Shown here: piece by piece, positions 55,795 to 64,000 of the stretch
Layout of the letters: each line of letters begins with the position of its first letter
Position numbering within the stretch: position 1 is the first letter of the stretch
Source: Hanleya hanleyi
Lineage: Eukaryota > Mollusca > Polyplacophora > Lepidopleurida > Hanleyidae
Direction of reading: 5' to 3'
DNA: 64,000 nt
Assembly: GCA_036873755.1 (NCBI GenBank)
Contig: JAVTVY010016039.1
Span: forward strand, 1-64,000
Position numbers and translations under genes: made by a program
Notes under the pieces: model-generated
What the model saw: the letters and a program-made list of their open reading frames with translations, nothing else
What the model was told of the DNA's origin: nothing
The model's database searches: none

Positions 55795-55986
55795 CGGCGA
55801 ATATTTAAAAAAAAATGTTGTGGGAAACAACAAAACAGGCAAAAGAAGTAGAGCTTTCACAGGCGAAGATTTTCTTGTTTTATTGCTCGGAAATACGCTA
55901 GAACGCGTCTCCGGCCATGTAACACCCCTGGAGCTTCCGATAGTGATAGTGGCCCCTCCAATCAACAATTGCTTCCGCCGTGCCTG
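55795..55986 (-). repeat. R2 dispersed repeat, copy c
   Basis: Reverse-oriented R2 from CAGGCACGGCGGAAGCAATT at 55986 to the AAATATTCGCCGTC end, closest to copy a. Confidence 0.65.
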
Positions 55987-56210
55987 CATAGCACCCATAA
56001 GATGTCAGTGATAGTTTGGGATACAGCCTGACCACAATGATTGGTATACAACGTTAAATTTTTCGAAACTTGTTCAGAACTCAGAACTATGTAGTTCTGT
56101 GGAATCAGATTGATTCTTGGATATTTCTTTCGATGGTAAATATCCGAAAATTCCTGGGTGGGAACGCCGATGTGAATGAAAATCGATTACAGAGAGCGTG
56201 ACAGTGTCGT

Positions 56211-56686
56211 TTCGGTATTTAGTCGATTATTTGACATATGTAGAAACATTTGCACATATATATACAACTTTCCTACATATTTATAAAAGTTTTCAACATA
56301 TAAAAAGTAGTTAATTTATTTTACATGTTTTCCACATATGTCAAATAGTTGCCACTTCTGCAAAAGGTATAGACAGCTCTCCGATGTCGTTTTGGCGCCC
56401 TTTTCAACAGCAAAGAAAGGATCAAACTGTCCACGGTAGTAACATGGTATTCAGTAAGGTTGACTTTGAAATGGCTAAGAGACCGAGCACGAGTGTTTGT
56501 TTATCTGTGACCTGATTACTCCTAAACTACCGTATTTCGATCCCGTATGTGAGATCATTGCTTTGTTAATTCGGGTTTTGTGCTTTGTAAAAACTGCTTT
56601 TACACATATGTTGAATTCTTTTTAACGTATGTGCACAACTTTTCAACATATGTGGAATAACCGATTAAATACCGAAATGGCTTGCT
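56211..56686. mobile_element. MITE-like element with ~32-bp inverted ends
   Basis: TTCGGTATTTAGTCGATTAT (left, from 56211) is inverted at the right end (ATAACCGATTAAATACCGAA). Inside each end are ACATATGT-rich words. No coding content; no clear target duplication. Confidence 0.5.
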
Positions 56687-56935
56687 ATCAGGGTGGTAAT
56701 CATTTCGATCTCACAGTGAAACATATTCTTATCGACTGTATAGATTTTAAGAGATTCTTTTTATCGAGCAGCTACTTTAGAAGATATTTTTAGTCGGGTG
56801 AAAGAAGACTGTATCTTAGGTTAATTAGAGAAATCGGTTCGTTGTATAAGTTTTATTGTGTGTATGTTCTAATATGTTGGATTACTAAGTTATTAACTTG
56901 AATACTTAGAATTTTGTTTAACGTTAAACCTGATA

Positions 56936-56937
<2 letters not shown>

Positions 56938-56969
<32 letters not shown>
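56938..56969. repeat. (CT)n microsatellite
   Basis: An uninterrupted run of CT dinucleotides, about 16 units. Confidence 0.95.
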
Positions 56970-56972
<3 letters not shown>

Positions 56973-58110
56973 TTAAGCCTGTTTGTGATTACATATAGTA
57001 GTTCTTTGATATGCTTCATGTCTTTCTGCATCAAACATCATTCGTTGACGTCAGACACCACGGTATGCTTGTCGCAAGGCTGTGTAACCCATAAGTCAAG
57101 AAATGGTCACGTTCTGCCAAAAAACTGCTTTCATTTGCCATAGGAGAATGGCTACTCGCATATACATGTGCTCTTTGAGGTTTGAATCAGGATCTGATTT
57201 CCAAACTTCATTTTTTACCAAAAGATCTTACTATCAACCTAACAACACAACACACACTCCTAGGAAGAGGATACAATTACAAGCGACATGTAAAGAAGTA
57301 CAATTTAGTCTATCAACGTTGTCAGTGTCGGTGTTTTCCTGATCTTGTTTTCGAGCTCAGATTTTATTGTCAAAAAGGGTATGAGGGTTCGAGTCAACAG
57401 TATATTGGTAGATTCCTTCAAATCCATCACGTTAAAAACAGCACCTATCATCCACGGTCCTCCGGTAATTTCCAAAAAAAAACAGCGGGAGGTGGTAGAT
57501 CGTGTATTTTCGGCAATGGATGTTCACGCTATACACTTGAGGCAGTTGGAAGTTTCCCATTTATTCACATCACAACCTTGAGACAAGCATATCATGGTAT
57601 TTTACGCCAGTAAGTGACGTTCGACGAGGCATCAACGTGAGAACGCAGCATATCAAGGAACATGACTAAATTGTGGTTGCCAACATTTTTGTAAATCCAA
57701 AATATTATCTTTGACAGTTCTGTGGAAAAAAATCGCTTTTCAGTCACATTGATGTTCATAGATTAATGCTAGCACTGGTTAGCCCATCCAGGTAGATTGT
57801 CGATGAAAGCTCAAGAAAACTGAAAAATACTTCGGAGATTCCGGAATAGTCTAACGAAGTACTTAAGAATCACTCTGATTCGAAAGAACTACATTGTGTG
57901 TTGAAAGTTTCGAGAAAAAAAAATCACAAAACATCGACCATTATGGTCGACAATATAGAGTGTAACGTGTTTTCAGTTTATACACACCATTTTGCAATCC
58001 TGGTTAAGCCATTACCATAATACCCAAATATTCCCGTAGTATTTTCTGGACCAACTCAGTTTCAAATCCGTAAGATCTTGAATGATCAACTTTCCAGTCC
58101 AATATTCCTG
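56970..58110. other. No recognised gene
   Basis: Overlapping open frames at 57182-57613 (up to 143 codons) look compositionally protein-like (VKKGMRVRVNSILVDSF, REVVDRVFSAMDVHAIHL) but I recognise no family, and frames overlap. It may be an eroded gene. Confidence 0.35.
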
Positions 58111-58330
58111 GGGACCCGGTGACCGAATGGTCTAAAGCGCTTCTTTGGTGATCGCTATCCACTCATCGCCCAGCCGGCACGGATTGGAGCCCTGTTGGTG
58201 ACGTGTGAAAGTTTACCAGTTATTTGCCGATGGGAGGTGGTTCTCTCTAGGTACTCCAGATTCCTCCACTACTCAAACTGACTGTCACCATCTGAGTCAC
58301 ACATCCCCCCTAAATAAACCTGTAGCATAT
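58111..58330 (+). mobile_element. tRNA-derived SINE with Leu/Ser-like head
   Basis: GGTGACCGAATGGTCTAAAG (box A, as in tRNA-Leu/Ser) at 58118 and GGATTGGAGCCC (degenerate box B) at 58181. The ~60-bp spacing suits a long variable arm. It is followed by GGTACTCCAGATTCCTCCAC, a body motif I recall from invertebrate SINEs. Not a functional tRNA gene: the cloverleaf is incomplete. Confidence 0.6.
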
Positions 58331-58691
58331 TGATGTAAACGGGTATGCATGAAAAATATTAGGTCCTTCTTAAGGGGTCAGAGAACCAAAAGGTTATCTA
58401 CTGGGCTAAAACTAATCAGAGATGTGTACAGCGTCAGTAGTATATAGAAGACGGTAACCCGCAAGTTGACCTGGCGTAAGAATCTGGCGTCGAGGTCAAG
58501 TGCATTATAGTACGGGCGAAAACCGGCAAAAGAGTGCGCCGTCTCAAAAATGTGTGGTGATGGCGGTCACGTGGCGGAGGTCACGTGATGGTCAAGTGCA
58601 TGGGGCATGTATTCCTCCGCAGTGATGTGGTCTGGCGGTGATACGGTCTGCCTCCGCGGACAGAAATTAGTCCCCAGACTTCAAATACGCT

Positions 58692-58998
58692 GCCATTCTC
58701 GTCTCGCGAGACTCCCTACTGCGAGAAAGAGTCTCACGGGTAAATGGGAGCCATCCCCCCAAAATTTGGGGGGTGAGTAGGCGGCGTATGATTTTCACCC
58801 GTCTGTATCCGGCTTGTCATTGACCTGCTGACTCCGCCGAGTTAGAAGCGAATTGCTAAACATAACGTGGGCTATATAATTGGGAAATGACTCTTTCCGT
58901 TTCGGAGCATATCAATCGCGAACAAATTATTGTCGGTATGTATACTTGGCCGTGAAAGCGAGTTATCTAATACAGGAAGTAGTTCGCACAGTTCCGAT
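58692..58998 (+). promoter_or_regulatory. Promoter block of the RecQ-like gene (duplicated)
   Basis: Immediately precedes exon 1. It holds a CGCGAG palindrome and GGGCTATATAATTGG at 58868-58882 (a TATA-type box ~130 bp before the ATG). Duplicate of 52744-53048. Just upstream (58600-58690) is a piece of the inverted-repeat family (TCCTCCGCAGTGATGTGGTC). Confidence 0.65.
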
Positions 58999-59010
58999 CA
59001 AGAAAACAAT

Positions 59011-59304
59011 ATGGCTGCGCCCATGCCAGCTGGCCACGGTGAGAGAGAAACGGGTAATTTCATCGAAGCGCTGGAATTCGCTAAGAGAAAGCTGGGTGTT
59101 TGTGTCACCTTGAAAGAAAAACAAGTAGAGGCACTGACGGCAGCTTACAACGGCAGAGACTGTATTGCTGTTCTACCTACAGGCTATGGGAAAAGCTTGA
59201 TATTTCAACTTCTACCATGGATTCTGCAGAAGCGGCATGGCCTGGATATGCCTAGGATAACTTTCGTTGTTTCGCCCCTGAATTCAGTAATGCAAGACCA
59301 GGTT
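59011..59304 (+). CDS. RecQ-family helicase, exon 1
   Basis: First exon of an ATP-dependent DNA helicase of the RecQ family, which unwinds branched DNA. ATG 59011 gives MAAPMPAGHGERETGNF, then a RecQ-type start (VTLKEKQVEALTAAYNGRDC with the motif 0 Gln), Walker A LPTGYGKSLIFQLLP (residues 55-69) and motif Ia VVSPLNSVMQDQV. The exon ends in phase 0 at GTT|GTAAGT (59304/59305). Exons 2 and 3 carry the remaining motifs in order and the junctions fit, so the gene may be functional. It sits next to a duplicated promoter block and a convergent broken gene. Confidence 0.85.
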
Positions 59305-59908
59305 GTAAGTATTCATTTTAACAATGCTACAATTTTCCTCCTCTATTTATTTGTATCCAACTTTAGCTTCATTCAATCGTACACGTTTTATGGGTTGGGA
59401 TAAGGCCTACTTATAAAAAAAGAAAGAAAAAGATTATAATAATTTTGTGGAAAAAAAACGTTATGAGAAAGGGTGCTTCCCCCCCCCGCAACTCAGAAAA
59501 TCGAGCAAAAATGCAGCCGATGGCGCTGGCATCTGAGATGTACACATTGATCAGCTGTTTCTAATCACATGTGGATTGTTCATCATTTGAATTTGCAATC
59601 CAGCCGAGTGGACGTGAGAGGAACTTAGCCTCAGACCTTGACATTTGCTTAGGTGGTAGTCACAAATGTTGATCATAATCGACACACACAAAGGCGCAAC
59701 CTAGTCATGGTTCACAGTTGTTCAATACGGTACATAATATATCGGATGTCACCCACCTAAAAGTAAAACGCAAATTCGATTGGCCGAAGACTTCCGAACA
59801 CCGCAAGCTACTTCACAAATACCATTAAAGAACATTTCTGCAAATGGCAGCTTTTGGCCCATTTACACATATACGTTATGCCACAAAAGTAAGTCGTACA
59901 AACTTCTG

Positions 59909-60019
59909 GCAGAGACACATAATAAGCTTGCAGAGACACATAATAAGCTTGCAGAGACACATAATAAGCTTGCAGAGACACATAATAAGCTTGCAGAGAC
60001 ACATAATAAGCTTGCAGAG
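59909..60019. repeat. 21-bp minisatellite in RecQ intron 1
   Basis: Five copies of GCAGAGACACATAATAAGCTT. Because 21 is divisible by 3, open frames on both strands run through it (LAETHNK and LQAYYVS repeats); these are not genes. Confidence 0.95.
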
Positions 60020-60400
60020 ACGCATTGTGCTGTTTGGAGGTCTTCATGGATATTTTACCAATTTAATATGTGTTTTGTGTTACGTATGTATTGAACCATT
60101 CATGGGCAGGTTGCACGTTTATGTCTGTCGATTATCATGCAAAGAAAATAAACATTTGTCCCTATCCCCTACATGTTCATCGATGTGAGACATTCAATTG
60201 TCAGAGTCTGACACTGAGAGGAATTATACCTCTGTCAAAATAATTTGGTATTTGCCAGGTGGTATTGTAGTCATCAGGATGGCTGTGATGGATGGAAATA
60301 AGTTTTTTCTTTCAGTGTACTGTACATGAAGGCATGGCATATGTACTCCTGCATTTCCAGAGATATTATCTCAAATTTGAAAAATGTCTTTTTTATTCAG

Positions 60401-60726
60401 GGTGGCTTAGTGGAGAAGGGAATCAGAGCCTGCTTCTTGAATATTGCTGGTAGTGGTACTACAACCTATGAAGTTGTACCAGGGAGAAAAAAAGCACAAG
60501 GAACTGAGGATACAAGTGATATAGATGACGAAGAGCCAGAGGCATCTGTGTTCACAGAAAGAAGTGTGAGTTTGGCTGCCATTATCAGGGGAGAATTCAC
60601 AGTCATTTATGCCCATCCAGAAACACTAGTGTCAAATCATCAAATGGGGACGATTTTGAGGTCTCCGATCTATCAGAAGTGGACTGGATGTGTTGCAGTG
60701 GATGAGGTTCACATGGTTGCTGAATG
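60401..60726 (+). CDS. RecQ-family helicase, exon 2
   Basis: Starts after TTTTTTATTCAG and ends at GAATG|GTAAGG (phase 2). It reads GGLVEKGIRACFLNIAGSGT, which continues the RecQ text after motif Ia, an acidic insert (TEDTSDIDDEEPEAS) between residues typical of motif Ib, then FTVIYAHPETLV and motif II CVAVDEVHMVAEW (DEVH box). The acidic insert is not part of the usual RecQ core. Confidence 0.85.
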
Positions 60727-61684
60727 GTAAGGATTCCATAATTTTCACAATCATGACCACGATGGCTTTTTTTGAGAGATCTTGCAGGCCTTGCATTATC
60801 AACATGACAACAGGCTGATTGACAGGCTTCATATTGGTGATCACAGGGCTGATTTATTCTTACGGGATTGATTTCAATATAAAAGGATATCCACAGTAAG
60901 CCTTTGCAGGCAGAGGAATAGGCCCAGTGACAAGTACTAACCGGGTCTGTTACGGGGCCTGGGTCGATCAGCTCCATCAAAATGCAAGGTCTGATTCGGA
61001 TTGGTTGAATTGAGGGCTGAATGTTATATCATGTTACCGTAAAACTCGCAAATGGATACATGTACTCATAGATCAAATCGATGGACATCTATTGAGCACC
61101 CCCCCCCCCCACCCTCACTTTCCTTCCTTCCTTCCTGTCAGTCAGTCTGCTGAATTCAACTTAGCATACTTGACACCCTCACCCCCTCTCAGAGTATGTA
61201 CTTTATGGAGGATGCTCCCTCACTGTCAGATTGCACACCAGTCACCAGCCAGTATACTTGGTTTCTGCATTCGGTAGAACTTTTTATTCATGCTTGACAG
61301 TGAAAAATACAACACTGAATACATATACCTGAATTGGATACAATGATACCTTTCATGTAAATGTGTATGTCGGCCCAGTTAGTAACCATTATTATGTTGA
61401 ATCAACTTAGAACAGAAGCTTTGACACACATGTACGTGTAAACTTGATACATGTACCAAAACAATTTTATCTATGATGGTGACAGCAACATGACCAAACA
61501 TAATATCTATTATGTTGATTGCATTCAGTCAATTTAGCAGTCCCTTGGAGTGAGAATCTTATCCAGATGAATAGTATAATTCAACTGATATCTTAAATCA
61601 GTATGTACAATCATGGCAGATTTATGAATCTGTGTAGTAGACAAGTCACTTAATGATCCTCACAATTTGTATTTTTCCTTTCAG

Positions 61685-62495
61685 GGGAGAGGAGTTCAGG
61701 GAAGACTTCAAGAAGCTGTCAGACCTGAATGCAGTTTTCGCGGATGCTGTACATCTTGCTGTAACCGCTACATTGACTCCAGCAGCCATAAAGAAAATGA
61801 CAGAAACTTTGCAGTTCAAAGATCTGGTCATAGTTGAACTCAACCCTGACCGTACCAACATTTTCCTTGATGAGAAAACAAGACTGCCAAATATCCGCAA
61901 GCTGGACAAGTATGATGATATCATACAACCATTATATGATGAATTGAGAGAAAAAAAATCTAACTTCCCAGTGACAATAATGTATGTTGATGACTTGGAG
62001 GCCCTTGGGTACTACTACCGATACCTGGAGGATAAACTTGGGTCCAATGCATATCTTCCTGGATGTGCACATGTTCCAGAGAACCGGATATTCGCCCAGT
62101 ACCACAAAGACTACACCGAACGAATGAAGACTTTTATCGTGCAAGAACTGAGGAAAGTTAATCCCATAGTGCGATTTGTTCTGGGAACTGTTGCTTTGGG
62201 CATGGGACTTGATGCTCCATCCATTTTGAGGATTGTGCACTGCAGACCACCAACAACTCTGGAGCAATACATGCAAGAACTTGGCCGAGCAGGGAGGAAG
62301 GGACAGCAGGCAACGGCATTGTTGTATTACAACAACAGTGACATAGCATCAAATAGGACAGGTCTCGCAAAAAGTGTTCCTGAATTCTGCAGGAACCAGT
62401 CAACGTGTTTGAGGAAACAACTACTAACTCATTTTGGATTCCCAACAGTTATGTTCAAGGGCAGTCCACAAGATTGCTGCTGTAACTGCAGAAAG
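61685..62495 (+). CDS. RecQ-family helicase, exon 3
   Basis: The acceptor TTTTCCTTTCAG precedes G-GGAGAGGAG, completing Trp of the VAEWGEEFREDF segment exactly as in RecQ proteins. It shows motif III HLAVTATLTPAA, motif IV-V text VTIMYVDDLEALGYYYRYLE and GTVALGMGLDAPSILRIVHC, motif VI MQELGRAGRKGQQATALLYY, and Cys residues of a RecQ zinc-binding subdomain (CRNQSTCLRKQL and DCCCNC). The exon ends in phase 0 at AGAAAG|GTAAAT. A further exon was not found before 62959, so the C-terminus is unknown; without splicing the frame ends at 62519. Confidence 0.85.
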
Positions 62496-62958
62496 GTAAA
62501 TATGATTTTTTTTGTTTAACTATATAGGCAGTGCCACAGGCAAAAAGCCCTAGATCTGGACATTGTTGTCCTCAAACTTGACTATTGTACATGTATGCAT
62601 TGTCTTGTGATAATTACATGGAAGTATGAATCACTTGCTTGCACTTACCATCTATTTGATAAGGACAGTGGCGTATAGTTTATTGTGTGAGATCACAGCC
62701 ACAGTACTAGTTTTCAAGATCACCCTGGTGGAAATTTCAAAGGAGAGTGATTTTTAACTCCCCTGTTATTCCAGTCTCATTTTTTTAGGAGACTGCTCAC
62801 TCTTTTCTCCATCCCTCTCCTTTCTCTCTGGCAGAGTTATTAATCACAATACAGCGATCACTCTCATAATAAACAATCCAGGAGAGTGATCAACCATGTC
62901 AACAGCTCTTGCAGATTTTACAAACACGAGTGACTGCTATTAGGGGAATGAATTAATC
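62496..62958. other. RecQ downstream intron or 3' region
   Basis: No exon recognised; contains ordinary AT/CT-rich DNA. Confidence 0.4.
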
Positions 62959-63655
62959 TTATTCTGTTTCTTCATCTTCCTCTTCAATATCTATTGGCTG
63001 GTTTCTTCTCAGTCTGTCTACTGTTCTCTGGACATGGATGGTGAACTCTTTCCTGTTGAGGTTTTTGAAGGGATCTGCAGTTATACCGTGGAATGAATCC
63101 AGTCTTCTACCAGGTGTCTTACGAAGTGGTCGCAGTGTCCTCAAGTGTTCTGATAGGGCATCAAGGTCTTCAGCTGAGGATTTGGACTTATGATGTGATG
63201 AGGAGTCTTTGATACCAGCCATTGCGTCAAAATTTGAAACCACATCCCGGATAACTGGGCCAGCTTTTGAGATGTTAATGACTGTTTTTTTCTGATTTCC
63301 CTAATCCTCGAAAAAGGGGATCATCAGTTTTAAGCTGATATTGGTCCTTCCGACATCCCCTTGCTTGATGGCATCTTTGAAATTCTTCATTACAAAGTAC
63401 CATTGAAGAAAATTCATTACATAATTTTGAAGATCATCTGGCTCCTCCGGTTGCTTCTTAATCTTCACTTCGTGTTGAATACCTGGCAGGGAAACAGAAA
63501 CTACTTGCCCATCTTCCAAGAGATTGTTTGATCTGAAGGCAGATAGGCTGTTGATTGCCGATAACCAGCTGTAGAGATGCAGTTGCTCCATCTGGAGCAA
63601 TTTTGGCCTTGACTGTCAACTCTGTCTGTCCAATTTTCAGCTGGAGATTCACATA
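62959..63655 (-). pseudogene. Convergent broken gene, possibly DUF6589-like
   Basis: Three minus-strand segments read as one protein: VNLQLKIGQTELTVKAKI (from ~63652), then after a frameshift LEDGQVVSVSLPGIQHEVKI, DLQNYVMNFLQWYFVMKNFK and GRTNISLKLMIPFFED, ending in TAG at 63301-63303. The same frame continues past the TAG (VINISKAGPVIRDVVSNFD, PGRRLDSFHGI) to a stop at 62959. The PGIQH, NFLQWYFVMKNF and IPFF segments resemble what I remember of DUF6589 proteins of marine invertebrates; low certainty. A deletion joining IPFF to the later part, plus frameshift and stop, imply a pseudogene. A small intron at the TAG is an alternative. Confidence 0.45.
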
Positions 63656-64000
63656 ATCATCTATGCCAGTCTGTCAATTTAAGCAAACAAATTCAAACTT
63701 TCAGTGGATTGTCACATTATAAACAGGATATGTACCGTTCTACTTTGGATAATTTGAAATCACATTGTTATTTGTAGTTGGAGAGGGTTATTGTACATGC
63801 TATTACGAGTTCTCTTGTTATTATACCCCCCCTTTCTAAATGGGAGGGGGAAATTAAGGCAATGGCATTGTCTGTCTGTTCATCTGGATTTCTTGTCCAC
63901 TCTATCTCGGTTAATATTTGTAGGACAGGTTCGAAACTTGAGCAATCACTTTAAAATTTCACAAGAATATACTCCCAAGGACTGTAGATCTCATAACCAG
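63656..64000. other. Right edge, no recognised feature
   Basis: AT-rich with a poly-C/poly-G pair (ACCCCCCCTTTC near 63826). More of the minus-strand gene may lie outside the window. Confidence 0.4.

Noticed and set aside
57182..57613. A 143-codon gene
   Set aside because: Overlapping frames of similar quality, no recognised domain and no supported splice pattern; left as unresolved.
58111..58200. A tRNA-Leu/Ser gene
   Set aside because: Box A and a weak box B are present, but stems do not close into a cloverleaf and a SINE body follows.
59780..60188. Open frames with LAETHNK or LQRHIIS repeats in RecQ intron 1
   Set aside because: They translate the 21-bp minisatellite and lie between well-supported exons 1 and 2.

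Overview
The window reads as a eukaryotic, repeat-dominated genomic region, most likely from a lophotrochozoan and probably a marine mollusc. Supporting signs are spliced genes with GT-AG introns, a SINE with the ACGTTAAACC-(ACTC)n tail known from molluscan genomes, a 5'-truncated L1-like LINE with a target-site duplication, Ty3/Gypsy remnants, and Maverick/Polinton gene clusters. Species assignment is inference. Few ordinary host genes are present; nearly everything is mobile DNA or satellite.

Layout. 0-1.1 kb: a fragment of a Polinton-type gene and a GC-rich minisatellite. 1.1-2.9 kb: a possible DNA element with inverted CGTAGCCAGG ends. 4.5-7.5 kb: a broken Ty3/Gypsy element (gag, nucleocapsid, protease, linker) on the minus strand. 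8.4-10.9 kb: a Polinton fragment on the minus strand (small membrane gene, two paralogous genes here called A and B, integrase). 12.4-14.7 kb: LINE and Gypsy RT remnants, then an orphan SAP-domain first exon. 17.1-21.5 kb: a second Polinton fragment on the plus strand with terminal-repeat-like DNA, A, B and a chromodomain integrase, all broken. 22-25.7 kb: satellites and another Gypsy remnant. 28.2-35.9 kb: a very large imperfect inverted repeat built from the same repeat family that precedes the 18 kb Polinton genes. 36.5-37.7 kb: a cGAS-like receptor (Mab21/cGLR) gene. 39.4-39.95 kb: a core promoter followed by three related hairpins inside a closing inverted repeat. 40.8-47 kb: a minisatellite split by an L1-like LINE. 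47.1-49.65 kb: a 2.5 kb element with ~0.9 kb inverted arms and a 6-bp target duplication. 50.1-52 kb: a 39-40 bp minisatellite with higher-order structure. 52.7-58 kb: duplicated promoter and exon fragments, a palindrome and small MITE-like elements. 59-62.5 kb: a RecQ-family helicase gene in at least three exons, followed by a convergent broken gene that may be DUF6589-like.

How parts relate. The two Polinton fragments keep the same order A-B-integrase, and each gene has its own TATA box about 40-60 bp before the ATG, so they look like individually transcribed units of one element family. The 28-36 kb inverted repeat looks like a non-autonomous relative of that family. The cGLR and the RecQ-like gene are the only substantial genes with intact catalytic motifs. 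The RecQ promoter block is duplicated without the gene 6 kb upstream, which suggests mobility or segmental duplication. One repeat family (R1) occurs eight times, always with the same right end and a ragged left end, like a retroposon.
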